From assembly GCA_947628385.1 (NCBI GenBank), contig CANQZS010000052.1, positions 1 to 9,870 on the forward strand: DNA of 9,870 bases. The letters are read 5' to 3'. The stretch comes from an uncultured Clostridia bacterium. GTDB lineage: Bacteria; Bacillota; Clostridia; Oscillospirales; Ruminococcaceae. The notes below the pieces were generated by a model. It was not told the DNA's origin. It ran no database searches and saw only the letters and a list, made by a program, of their open reading frames with translations. Both the position numbers and the translations under genes were made by a program. Position 1 is the first letter of the stretch. The number at the start of each line of letters is the position of its first letter. Below, in pieces: positions 1 to 7,175 of the stretch.

Positions 1-768
1 GAATACATTGATTCTCTGCGCAGATCAGTTGGCGGCGGGTCATATATTTCTCCAAGCTTTGAAACGATATGCGCCTTCAATGCAAATGCAGCCATGATGC
101 ACTACAGTGCCGGAAAGGACGGCGGTGCGCTTCTTGAACCGCACGGACTGCTCCTTGTTGACAGCGGCGGTCATTATTTTGAGGGAACTACCGACATTAC
201 TCGGACGTTTGCTCTTGGGGAAATATCCGATGAAATGCGTTTTCACTTCACTCTTACCCTCAGATCAATGCTTGATCTTGCGGCGGCAAAATTCATGTAT
301 GGCTGCCGCGGAGAAAATCTTGATATTCTTGCCAGAGGTCCTATGTGGGAGCATGGTCTTGACTACCGCTGCGGAACGGGACACGGTGTAGGCTGTCTGC
401 TCAGTGTTCATGAGGGACCTAACTGCTTCCGCTGGAAGATAACGGAGGAACGTCCCGAAAGTGCAGTTCTTGAAGAGGGAATGATAACCACAGACGAGCC
501 GGGCGTTTACGTTGAGGGAAGTCACGGTATACGCATTGAAAACGAGCTTCTTTGCCGCAAAGCAGAAAAAAGCGAATACGGACAGATAATGGAATTTGAA
601 GCTCTCACCTATGCTCCCATAGATCTTGACTGCATAGACGCGTCTCTTTTGAGCGAGCGGGAAAAGGGATTGCTGAACAGCTATCACAAAACAGTTTTTG
701 AAAAGCTTTCCGGATATTTTGAAAAAGACGAGCTGGAATTTCTGAAAAAATATACAAGAGAGATCTGA
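1..768 (+). CDS. Xaa-Pro aminopeptidase, XPNPEP1-type (5' truncated by window edge)
   Basis: Reading frame 1 is open from the first base, so the N-terminal part lies outside the window. The visible 255 residues are the catalytic M24 'pita-bread' domain of a metal-dependent peptidase that removes an N-terminal residue preceding proline. All five expected metal ligands are present, numbered from base 1: D54 (VDSGG), D65 (TTDITRT), H128 (GTGHGVG), E166 (DEPGVY) and E180 (IENEL). H137 (VHEGP) is the usual substrate-site histidine. The 11- and 63-residue spacings among the first three ligands match the longer XPNPEP1 type. The end (LTYAPIDL..., ending KKYTREI) matches the small C-terminal extension (Peptidase_M24_C) of that type. 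Full-length relatives are near 590 residues, so roughly 340 are missing to the left. It probably acts in the cytoplasm in peptide turnover. The family is clear; preferred substrates are not. Confidence 0.93.
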   Translation, partial: EYIDSLRRSVGGGSYISPSFETICAFNANAAMMHYSAGKDGGALLEPHGLLLVDSGGHYFEGTTDITRTFALGEISDEMRFHFTLTLRSMLDLAAAKFMYGCRGENLDILARGPMWEHGLDYRCGTGHGVGCLLSVHEGPNCFRWKITEERPESAVLEEGMITTDEPGVYVEGSHGIRIENELLCRKAEKSEYGQIMEFEALTYAPIDLDCIDASLLSEREKGLLNSYHKTVFEKLSGYFEKDELEFLKKYTREI

Positions 769-797
769 AAAATAATAATTACTTTTTTGACAAACCG

Positions 798-828
798 ATG
801 AGCCGTCCCGAAAACCGGAACGGCTCAT
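798..828. terminator. Bidirectional hairpin between convergent genes
   Basis: A 9-bp stem (ATGAGCCGT 798-806 with 820-828) continues after one mismatch for three more pairs around a short A-rich loop. It lies between the aminopeptidase stop (768) and the stop of the convergent membrane protein (839), so it can serve both. The T-tract is short on each strand (ATTT on plus, GGTTT on minus), so efficiency is uncertain. Confidence 0.6.
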
Positions 829-838
829 TTAATTGCTA

Positions 839-3730
839 TCAGTTTTTCCTTAACATCTGAAACAGTATAAGAACTACCGTAAATACAAAATTGTACGTTA
901 TCGCCATGGAAGCCGAAAGCTCCTGAAAACTGTTCAGTATCACCATTACCAGACATATAAGTATGCCAAGAAGTATCGACACCGCATGTATTCCTATGCC
1001 TATGCCGATAGTGCCTTTCATGCGTATACAGCTAAGTATGAGCGATGACGCTGCGGAAAATTTTCCTGAGCACGCAAGCGACGCTTTCTGCTCGACCTGA
1101 TATGCCGTCACTTCGCTGAACTGCTCGTGTACCCTGAACGGTATGAGCTTCAGATATTCCGGAGAAATATCAAAAAGCTCCGAAAGACGGCTTATGGATA
1201 CCAGCGAATCCACAGAACGTATCATCACGTAAACATTGTTCCTTTGCAGCTCGTCAAGCGCTTGACAGATCTCCATAGTCGGAGTGATCTCTACCAGAAA
1301 CATTGCCGAAAGCTCTCCCGAGATCGAAAGATAAACAGCGTGTCTGCCGTTTTCGGTATATTCCTTTTCCTTTGCTACGGGAGGTATTCCGTCTATGCTG
1401 TGATTTATCATAAGCTCCCTGTTGCCAAGCAGTACCCTTTTATTGTTGATCCAGCCGCAAAGTCCCATGGAATCCTCAAAAATATAGCTTTCCACCGGAT
1501 CAAGAAGCTCCGTTTTTCCGGCAATTATGTCATAAAACATATTTTTCAGAATACTTCCCGCCTGAGTGGTAAGGCTTGCAGCTTCAACGATAGCCTCGTC
1601 TATCCTTGTATCGGAGAATACCTTTATTGCGGAAAGCTTTACGCTTCCCTGTGGGAAAAGCTGCTCGGCGTCAATAAGTATACTGTTTGTATCGGAAAAT
1701 TCCTCAATGCAGTCATATCCGAGTATAACTCCCTGCATTTCGGCATTTTTCTTAGATGAACGCAGCATGGGAAGATTCACTATCAGCATTGTTGTGAATC
1801 CTGTGCATATTGCAACTACTCCCACAAATATGGATATTCCGATATATACCGAGGACGGTCCATGCTCTGTTCTTCCAAGTATTCCGGCAATAATTCCTAT
1901 AACAGCCGCCGCTCCAAGAACTACAGGGGTGAATATCCGGCAGGATCTGTCCGTGCTGTCACTTGCATAGGACGTTTTAAGGAATTCCGAAAGAAATTCG
2001 GTTTTCCTCATTGAAGCAAGCTTCGGGAAATCATTCAATGCGCCTCTTGTGAAATTCTGAGCGGTCTCCTCATCTTCTACTCTGAATATAGCGTACTTGT
2101 CTCCGCTTTCAGAAACGAAGCGGAAGCTCCTCTGGGTCCTGCTCACTATGAAAAGCTTGCCTATGGTATTGAACATCAGCGAAGCTATAGCCACCGGTAT
2201 ATAGATATGCACAAAGCTTCCCCTGACAAGATTTGTATTTGCGAACATTATCATTGCCGAAGCTATAGATGTCACTATGGATACTGCGCATAAGCTGTCG
2301 CAGTCCGCCTTGAATGAAACGATCTTTGACAATCCGCAGGAGATCACCGTATAGCTCGAAAATGCCGCAAACAAGCCTATTATCGCATTTACAAAAAGAT
2401 ATGTATTCGTCTGCGCCCGCTTATCGAGAAGATCCATTATCGGCAATGACTGAGCGTCGTTTGCAATTGCAATATAAGCGCTTGTCGCAAAGCATATCAT
2501 CAGCACTATGAGCCTGATGATAAGGCTTCCCTTTAGCTGTGCAATATCATGGGCAATAGACGGAGCGTCGTCAAAGCTTTCAAAATCCTCTATTACCTGC
2601 GGCTGCTCCTCCTCTTCGGTCTCCTCGCCGGAAACGTCCTCCTCATCGCCTACAAGGACGAAATCCTTTATTTTTTTGTTCCGGCGCTCTTTAAGCGCCT
2701 TTATCTTTTCAAGCTCGCTCAGCTCGCTGTCCGACTGTACTGCTCCGGTATCGGACATTATCTTATCCTCAAGGTTAAGATCTATATCCGAAATGGTCTT
2801 TCTTTCTATAGGTGAAACGTGCTGGGTACGGGAGATACGCTCTCTCTTGGCTTTCATCATTCCGTCGAGAAGCTCGGTATTTCCCATAGCGTCATCGCCG
2901 TCAGCCTTTGGGATAAGCTTTGTAAAGAAATCCGTTATCCCCTTGTGCATGGTATTTTGAGAATTTTCCTTTTTGACCTCGTTTTTTTCCGTTTCGGAAT
3001 ATTCATTCAGAATATCGTCCAGCTCTTTATTTTCAATTGAGGAATATTTTTCGTAGGGATCGTCCTGCGGCTTATTCGTCTCGCCGGCGCTCTGTATAGG
3101 CGGCTCAGGTTTCGATACGGGAGCCTCCTGCTGTCCTGCGGGAGCTTTTCCCTTTTTCCCGAAAATGGAGCGCACGCTTTGTTTTATGTCCTCTTTTACC
3201 TCTTCGGTGCTGCGTTTTTCCTCCTTATCGCCGTAGAGATCGGTCTGCTCGAATTTCTCCGAGAACGATCTGTCAGGCTTAGGCTCAGGAACATACGGAC
3301 CCGCTTTAGGTCTGCTGTCCTTGACCGAATTCACAGCTTCGGAAAGGCGGTCATATTTTCTTGCAAAATCGTCCTGCGGGTCAGCCTTAGGCGCCTTGAC
3401 AGGCTTTACCGTCTTAGGGGACTTGTGCGGCGCAGGCTTTATTTCCTTTTCCCTTTCCGGAGCATCGGCATCTCCGCTTATCTCCGCCGGCTTATCATTG
3501 CCCTCCGGAACGGCGCTCTGATCGTCAAAGCGGGAATTCACACTTGTAAAAATATCGGTATTATGGAGCGTGACCTTATCCTCACGCGCCTTGATGCCGG
3601 TATCGGCATTGCCGGAGCTGCCGCCGTAGCTATTGAGAATATCGTCTAAATCAATGTCATGCTTTTTGCCGCTGCCGCCGGACGAATATTCGCTCAGAAT
3701 ATCGTCAAGCGAGAATTTACCGTCAGCCAA
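839..3730 (-). CDS. Large membrane protein: P1B-type ATPase-like pseudoenzyme with disordered LDDIL-repeat N-terminus
   Basis: The frame can open at TTG 3736 (965 residues). TTG 3730, two codons in, is preferred because AAAGGAG then lies 8 nt upstream rather than 2. Residues below count from 3736. Residues 1-400 are charged and low-complexity, with three copies of a motif [SDE]LDDIL[NS]xY at 9-17, 29-37 and 238-246. Eight probable membrane segments follow in the heavy-metal P-type ATPase pattern: four (about 402-425, 445-467, 482-500, 508-531), a soluble stretch of about 70, two (602-621, 629-655), a soluble P/N-like region (656-905), and two (909-935, 942-961). The region around VLLGNRELM (768-776) resembles an ATPase N domain. 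Catalytic motifs are lost: DKTGT is replaced by DAEQL at D689, and no TGE, TGD or GDGxND motif is present. Ion pumping is therefore unlikely; a scaffold, sensor or regulatory role is inference. It is probably co-transcribed with rlmB, 37 nt upstream. Confidence 0.8.
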   Translation of the reverse strand: MADGKFSLDDILSEYSSGGSGKKHDIDLDDILNSYGGSSGNADTGIKAREDKVTLHNTDIFTSVNSRFDDQSAVPEGNDKPAEISGDADAPEREKEIKPAPHKSPKTVKPVKAPKADPQDDFARKYDRLSEAVNSVKDSRPKAGPYVPEPKPDRSFSEKFEQTDLYGDKEEKRSTEEVKEDIKQSVRSIFGKKGKAPAGQQEAPVSKPEPPIQSAGETNKPQDDPYEKYSSIENKELDDILNEYSETEKNEVKKENSQNTMHKGITDFFTKLIPKADGDDAMGNTELLDGMMKAKRERISRTQHVSPIERKTISDIDLNLEDKIMSDTGAVQSDSELSELEKIKALKERRNKKIKDFVLVGDEEDVSGEETEEEEQPQVIEDFESFDDAPSIAHDIAQLKGSLIIRLIVLMICFATSAYIAIANDAQSLPIMDLLDKRAQTNTYLFVNAIIGLFAAFSSYTVISCGLSKIVSFKADCDSLCAVSIVTSIASAMIMFANTNLVRGSFVHIYIPVAIASLMFNTIGKLFIVSRTQRSFRFVSESGDKYAIFRVEDEETAQNFTRGALNDFPKLASMRKTEFLSEFLKTSYASDSTDRSCRIFTPVVLGAAAVIGIIAGILGRTEHGPSSVYIGISIFVGVVAICTGFTTMLIVNLPMLRSSKKNAEMQGVILGYDCIEEFSDTNSILIDAEQLFPQGSVKLSAIKVFSDTRIDEAIVEAASLTTQAGSILKNMFYDIIAGKTELLDPVESYIFEDSMGLCGWINNKRVLLGNRELMINHSIDGIPPVAKEKEYTENGRHAVYLSISGELSAMFLVEITPTMEICQALDELQRNNVYVMIRSVDSLVSISRLSELFDISPEYLKLIPFRVHEQFSEVTAYQVEQKASLACSGKFSAASSLILSCIRMKGTIGIGIGIHAVSILLGILICLVMVILNSFQELSASMAITYNFVFTVVLILFQMLRKN

Positions 3731-3767
3731 AGCCAACTCTCCTTTCCATTGATCTGTTCCGGAGCTT

Positions 3768-4607
3768 TTATCCGGAAACCGCTCTGCGCTGTCTTACGAC
3801 CTCATACATGAATATCCCCGCCGCCACGGAGGCATTCAGAGACGTTATCATTCCCGACATAGGGAGCTTTATAAGAAAATCGCACTTTTCTCTTACGAGC
3901 CTGCCCATACCGAAGCCCTCCGAGCCTATAACGAGTCCTACGCTTCCTTTCATATCCGTCATGGAATAGTCCTCGCCGGAAGCGTCCGTGCCGTATATCC
4001 ACACTCCGTTTTCTTTAAGAATATCTATCGCCGCCGGAATGTTTGCAACTCTTGCAACAGGCACCCAGCTTGCCGCTCCTGCGGAGGTCTTGAACACCGT
4101 CTCGTTCAGAGCCGCACTTCTGCGCTTGGGAATTATCACTCCGTCAGCTCCCGAGGCTTCCGCCGTTCGTATTATCGCCCCCAGATTATGGGGATCCTCT
4201 ATTTCGTCGCAGATTATGATAAAAGGCTTAGTGCCTTTTTTTTCTGAAACCTCAAGAATATCCTCCACCGAGACATATTCCGCGCAGGCACCGCTTGCGG
4301 CAGCGCCCTGATGTGAAGCTCCTCCGCACATAGCGGAAAGCTTTTGATCCGTGACCTGTTTTACGACTATTCCCTTTTCCGCAGCCATACGGCGTATAAG
4401 ACCGAGACTGCCGCCGCTTCCGCTGAGGTATACGGCGTTAAGGCTTTTATCGGCTTTAAGAGCCTCTATCACGGGATTCCTCCCGACTATGAGCATTGCT
4501 CCTCCATCGCTGTCACCGTCTTTTTTATCTTCCCTGTGCAAAGCTTCCTTTCGAGGCTTATCTGTCGTTCCGGTCTGTCTGCGGGAGGGTTTGTTCTGAT
4601 AAGGCAT
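3768..4607 (-). CDS. rlmB: 23S rRNA 2'-O-ribose methyltransferase, RlmB/TrmH (SpoU) family
   Basis: This SAM-dependent SPOUT methyltransferase most likely modifies the ribose of a conserved guanosine in the 23S rRNA peptidyl-transferase region (G2251 in E. coli). ATG 4607 is chosen over TTG 4625 because GGAGG lies 5 nt upstream of it. The 279 residues hold a basic N-terminal tail (1-37), a substrate-binding domain opening with VGRNPVIEAL, and then the knotted catalytic domain. That domain has motif 1 DPHNLGAIIRTAEASG (138-153, with N141 and R147), motif 2 VIGSEGFGM (226-234) and motif 3 LPMSGMITSLNASVAAG (248-264). All key residues are present. Length fits the family apart from the long basic tail. 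A promoter at 4748-4776 and a leader of about 134 nt with two hairpins precede it, and the pseudo-ATPase gene follows closely. The exact target base could differ, since TrmH/SpoU paralogues are hard to separate by eye. Confidence 0.9.
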   Translation of the reverse strand: MPYQNKPSRRQTGTTDKPRKEALHREDKKDGDSDGGAMLIVGRNPVIEALKADKSLNAVYLSGSGGSLGLIRRMAAEKGIVVKQVTDQKLSAMCGGASHQGAAASGACAEYVSVEDILEVSEKKGTKPFIIICDEIEDPHNLGAIIRTAEASGADGVIIPKRRSAALNETVFKTSAGAASWVPVARVANIPAAIDILKENGVWIYGTDASGEDYSMTDMKGSVGLVIGSEGFGMGRLVREKCDFLIKLPMSGMITSLNASVAAGIFMYEVVRQRRAVSG

Positions 4608-4701
4608 AGCGACCTCCGAATCCAATAATGGGGATCACCCAATTATTTACATATTCTGAACAGCTCACCGAGCTGAAAAATGAGATCTTCGTTCTATTCA
4701 T
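4558..4701 (-). CDS. Candidate leader peptide upstream of and overlapping rlmB (uncertain)
   Basis: A 47-codon frame starts at ATG 4701 with GGAGG 8 nt upstream, which is as good a ribosome site as those of the real genes nearby. It ends at TAA 4558, overlapping the first 50 bases of rlmB in another frame. The peptide begins MNRTKISFF and has a moderately hydrophobic middle (YVNNWVIPIIGFGG). I recognise no family. Its SD lies within the 3' half of a small hairpin at 4707-4723. It may be a leader ORF coupled to rlmB translation, a decayed gene, or chance. Confidence 0.25.
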   Translation of the reverse strand: MNRTKISFFSSVSCSEYVNNWVIPIIGFGGRYALSEQTLPQTDRNDR

Positions 4702-4741
4702 AGGGCGATCCTCCGAAAGGATCCCACATGGAACCAATATT
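4608..4741 (-). promoter_or_regulatory. rlmB 5' leader with two small hairpins
   Basis: The inferred transcript start near 4741 leaves a leader of about 134 nt. On the minus strand it forms GATCCT-TTCGG-AGGATC (4723-4707), which encloses the SD of the candidate leader ORF, and then CAGCTC-GGT-GAGCTG (4675-4661). Neither is followed by a T-run, so neither is a terminator. No known riboswitch or T-box signature was seen. Confidence 0.35.
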
Positions 4742-4747
4742 ATAATA

Positions 4748-4776
4748 ATTATATCACGTTCCGCCGCAAAACACAA
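4748..4776 (-). promoter_or_regulatory. Promoter for rlmB operon (TTGTGT-17-TATAAT)
   Basis: On the minus strand, TTGTGT (4776-4771) is separated by 17 bases from a perfect TATAAT (4753-4748). It lies just beyond the terminator of the upstream small gene and points at rlmB, with predicted initiation near 4741. Confidence 0.65.
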
Positions 4777-4796
4777 TATTTTTGCAAAATTTTTAT

Positions 4797-4841
4797 AAAA
4801 AAATATCCGGACAAAGCCTTTCGGAGACCTTGAACGGATAT
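4797..4841 (-). terminator. Rho-independent terminator of the small tail-anchored protein gene
   Basis: On the minus strand, ATATCCG (4841-4835) pairs with CGGATAT (4809-4803). An inner helix CAAGG/CTTTG is also possible, and a run of seven T (4803-4797) follows. It begins four bases after the stop codon at 4845 and separates this gene from the rlmB promoter. Confidence 0.75.
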
Positions 4842-4844
4842 ATT

Positions 4845-5099
4845 TTACAGACAAATGATAAGATATATTATGAGCGTCAGAGCCGCCGCAGAGGCGGCAG
4901 CCGCTCCGAGCTTCAATGCAAGGGGTACCGAGCGGGGTTTTTCCGGAACAAGGCTCCGGATATATTCTCTGGCTTCCGCTTCGAGCCGTACTGCCGGCAC
5001 CTCCGACTTATCGGAACGTACATACAGAACGGCTTTTTCAAAATAGTCGCTGTCGGTGCTTGTGATCTCGACAACTCTTCGGTTCACGCCTTTTATCAT
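4845..5099 (-). CDS. Small C-tail-anchored protein of unknown function
   Basis: The frame is open from 5195 (TTG, 116 residues), but I place the start at ATG 5099 (84 residues). AAAGGAG lies 12 nt upstream there, and the resulting N-terminus, MIKGVNRRVVEI, resembles from memory the start of a short conserved clostridial protein. The longer version has no clear ribosome site. Residues 1-60 are a soluble domain with TDSDYFEKAVLYVR. Residues 63-84 form one hydrophobic helix running to the last residue (ending LIIYLIICL), which suggests tail anchoring with the domain in the cytoplasm. It is monocistronic, with its own terminator. Function is unknown. A -10-like TATAAT at 5237-5232 may be its promoter. 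Confidence 0.65.
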   Translation of the reverse strand: MIKGVNRRVVEITSTDSDYFEKAVLYVRSDKSEVPAVRLEAEAREYIRSLVPEKPRSVPLALKLGAAAASAAALTLIIYLIICL

Positions 5100-5195
5100 A
5101 GCGGGACGCAGCTCCTTTCGGGATATTATTTCCTCCGGAGATGTAAAATTGCCCAAATACCGCTTTTTTAAAGGCTTGGACGGCTTTTTCCACAA

Positions 5196-5491
5196 GCTTT
5201 CAACATTTTCCGGACATCAGTCATCTTTAGTATTATAGCCGGTTTGAGGGGATTCTATACCATATGTAATCACAAAAAAGCGGAAAAGAATGTTAAAAAC
5301 TTAATATTCGCAAAAAAATGTGGAAAAGTCGGTGGAAAAAGTTTAAATCTTCGGCTTTTACGGACGTCCTGAGTGTTGAAAAAGGATTTACAAATGGTAT
5401 TATACAAATTCAGGCAAAAAATATACATTAAAAAGTTAAAAAAATGCACAAAGGATCAAAGTAAAATTTTCTTAAATATAACGAACGGATA
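5196..5491. other. AT-rich intergenic region between divergent genes
   Basis: No convincing gene was found here. On the minus strand, TATAAT at 5237-5232 lacks a good -35 but could serve the tail-anchored protein gene. On plus, TTGAAA (5376-5381) lies 16 bases from TATTAT (5398-5403) and may be a second promoter for the metallophosphoesterase. An AT-rich hairpin (5288-5296 with 5301-5309, loop AAAC) has no clear T-tail. Short G-poor repeats of the type GTGGAAAA occur at 5320-5341. Confidence 0.4.
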
Positions 5492-5520
5492 TTGATATTT
5501 TTTTGAAAATGGTGTAAAAT
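5492..5520 (+). promoter_or_regulatory. Promoter for metallophosphoesterase (TTGATA-17-TAAAAT)
   Basis: TTGATA (5492-5497), a 17-base spacer and TAAAAT (5515-5520) place initiation near 5527. The upstream in-frame ATG at 5519 would therefore not be transcribed, which supports the start at 5555. Confidence 0.7.
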
Positions 5521-5554
5521 GAATATGATGATATACAACGAAAGGAAGTTCAAT

Positions 5555-6412
5555 ATGGATCGCCGGACTTCAATGCTGACAGCCTCATTTATGATAGGAG
5601 GAGTAGTTCCAAGGATATGCAGAGATATGTCTCAGCCGGAGGTATCCCGATACAAAATATCCACAAAGCGTCTGCCAAAGGAATTCAACGGTCTGCGGAT
5701 CGTTCAGCTTTCCGATCTGCATAATAAGGTATTCGGCAGGAGCAATTCCCCGCTTATAAAGCTTATCGCCGGAGAAACTCCCGACCTTATTTTCATGACC
5801 GGAGATATGATAAGCCACGACGCGCCGAAAATTTCCGAATTCCTCAAGCTTGCCGAAAAGCTTGCAAATATCGCGCCGCTTTACTATGTAAACGGCAATC
5901 ACGAGCTTTCCGATCTTGATGAGGACGCCTTTGAATACATTGCCCAGAAGCTTTCCTGCGCCGGAGCAGTCTGCCTTGACAACGATCATGCGGACATTGA
6001 ACGCGGCGGCAGCCGCATACGTCTTTGCGGGCTGTGCTATTCAGCCGAATATTACCGCGGCGTAAGGGAATATAAACGCGGCTGGAAAGCATTTCTCCTG
6101 ACGGACATGATAAACTATCTCGGCATAAAGGATCCGGACATATACACCATTCTTCTTGCACACAATCCGCTGGATTTTGAAGTTCACGCAGAATGGGGCG
6201 CGGAGCTTTCCATGGGCGGACACGTACACGGCGGGCTTATACGGCTCCCTCTCATAAACGGCATACTTTCTCCCGAGCGCAGGCTGATGCCCAAGTACAA
6301 GGAGGGCGTATACCGCATAGGGGACTCATATCTTATTGCAAATCGCGGGCTTGGAAGATTCCGCATACACAATCCTCCCGAGGTCGTATCGCTAAGACTC
6401 TTTTCGGAATAA
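5555..6412 (+). CDS. Calcineurin-like metallophosphoesterase, YkuE/YaeI type
   Basis: ATG 5555 is chosen because AAAGGAAG (5541-5548) lies 6 nt upstream and the promoter overlaps the earlier ATG at 5519. The 285 residues carry the full two-metal phosphoesterase set: D54 and H56 (QLSDLHN), D84 (MTGDMIS), N115 and H116 (NGNHEL), H203 (LLAHNP), H223 and H225 (GGHVHGG). Spacing and the GGHVHGGLIRLP block fit the YkuE/YaeI group, which hydrolyses phosphodiester or pyrophosphate bonds, often at the membrane. The N-terminus (residues 7-19) is only mildly hydrophobic and then basic, so an anchor is possible but not convincing. It is a single-gene unit with its own promoter and a strong terminator. 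Its physiological substrate cannot be told from sequence. Confidence 0.9.
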   Translation: MDRRTSMLTASFMIGGVVPRICRDMSQPEVSRYKISTKRLPKEFNGLRIVQLSDLHNKVFGRSNSPLIKLIAGETPDLIFMTGDMISHDAPKISEFLKLAEKLANIAPLYYVNGNHELSDLDEDAFEYIAQKLSCAGAVCLDNDHADIERGGSRIRLCGLCYSAEYYRGVREYKRGWKAFLLTDMINYLGIKDPDIYTILLAHNPLDFEVHAEWGAELSMGGHVHGGLIRLPLINGILSPERRLMPKYKEGVYRIGDSYLIANRGLGRFRIHNPPEVVSLRLFSE

Positions 6413-6417
6413 CACAC

Positions 6418-6452
6418 AAAAAGCCGTCCGCAGTTGTGCGAACGGCTTTTTT
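6418..6452. terminator. Strong bidirectional rho-independent terminator
   Basis: GCCGT (6423-6427) pairs with ACGGC (6442-6446). After one mismatch, CGCA pairs with TGCG around loop GTTG. Five A precede the stem and six T follow it, so it works for both convergent genes: the phosphoesterase ending at 6412 and the pilin ending at 6482. Confidence 0.9.
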
Positions 6453-6481
6453 ACAGGTGTTAATAAACAGAACTTTAAATA

Positions 6482-6970
6482 TTATGTACCGTCATCATCG
6501 GACTTAAGCGGGTGGCAGCCGATAGGATTGGCAGTTCCCAGAGATTGAGCGACCTCTTTTTCAGTCAGAGCGTCCTGAGCCATCTGTGCGGAAATAGGAT
6601 AATCGCTCCACATTGCATATATGCAGCCCATGCCCTGAGAGCTTGTTTTAAAAGCAAAATATCCATCAAATTTTTCGCCCAGATAGTTAGTCAGATCGCA
6701 GATGTCCCCACCGCCGTCAGGATGACCCATGCAATCGTTCGAGCCGGTATAAATACAGTCAGGCTTAACGGTATGCCCTGAATTTATAGTATCAACTATA
6801 GCAAGCGTAGCGCCGCTGTAAATACTTCTTGCGTTAGCATTCATTCTTGAAATTCTGGCTTTCTCCATAAAGCCCATCATTGAGGGAATAAGTATCGTCG
6901 CCAGAATTGCGATTATGGCAATAACAACGATAAGCTCGATCAGAGTAAATCCTTTTAATTTATGTTTCAC
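6482..6970 (-). CDS. Type IV pilin-like prepilin (class III signal peptide)
   Basis: The start is GTG 6970 with GGGGGTG 5 nt upstream. The 162-residue product opens with a textbook prepilin leader, MKHKLKG/FTLIEL, in which a prepilin peptidase cuts after G7 and methylates F8. E12 is the conserved Glu5 of the mature pilin. Residues 8-29 are the hydrophobic assembly helix, continuing amphipathically to about 60. The globular part is small and has five cysteines (72, 80, 91, 116, 152), so at least one is unpaired in a monomer unless intermolecular bonds form. A Gly/Asp-rich loop (83-90) and an acidic tail (DDDGT) are notable. No prepilin peptidase, ATPase or platform gene lies in the window, so this is a lone pilin or pseudopilin. 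Ruminococci are known to carry pilin-like surface proteins linked to fibre adhesion; that role here is inference. Confidence 0.88.
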   Translation of the reverse strand: MKHKLKGFTLIELIVVIAIIAILATILIPSMMGFMEKARISRMNANARSIYSGATLAIVDTINSGHTVKPDCIYTGSNDCMGHPDGGGDICDLTNYLGEKFDGYFAFKTSSQGMGCIYAMWSDYPISAQMAQDALTEKEVAQSLGTANPIGCHPLKSDDDGT

Positions 6971-7021
6971 CCAAGCACCCCCAAAAAATACAATATTTAC
7001 AGGTTTTGACCTCTAATAATT

Positions 7022-7050
7022 ATAATACACGATTTAAACGTTTTTGTCAA
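7022..7050 (-). promoter_or_regulatory. Promoter for pilin gene (TTGACA-17-TATTAT)
   Basis: On the minus strand a consensus -35 TTGACA (7050-7045) is followed 17 bases later by TATTAT (7027-7022). This gives a leader of about 45 nt before the GTG at 6970. The strong promoter suggests substantial pilin expression independent of the upstream peptidase gene. Confidence 0.78.
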
Positions 7051-7175
7051 TATATTTTCATACGAAAACCCAATAAATATATGAATTTTTTGTTAATTTT
7101 TAAGTAAAAATGCTTTAGGGCGATCCATTTTCCTGTCTGATAGGTGAAAAGTGCTTATCAATGTTTATTTTCGGA

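Noticed and set aside
1127..1759. Long plus-strand frame (210 codons) inside the pseudo-ATPase gene
   Set aside because: It is antisense to clear coding sequence, has no ribosome site or family features, and its composition mirrors the real gene.
3757..3777. Hairpin TTCCGGA/TCCGGAA at the end of rlmB, possible terminator
   Set aside because: No T-run follows on either strand and the next gene starts within 40 bases, so it is at most a pause or processing site.
5181..5345. Possible DnaA-box-like TTTTCCACA sequences suggesting an origin
   Set aside because: Only one loose match, with no cluster of boxes, no dnaA or dnaN neighbours and no other origin feature.
5519..5554. Earlier in-frame ATG (5519) as start of the metallophosphoesterase
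   Set aside because: It overlaps the promoter -10 (5515-5520) and lacks an SD; ATG 5555 has AAAGGAAG at correct spacing.
7051..7175. Terminator for the C39-like peptidase gene
   Set aside because: Only AT-rich or wobble-dependent hairpins (such as TGATA...TATCA at 7138-7160) without a T-tract were found.
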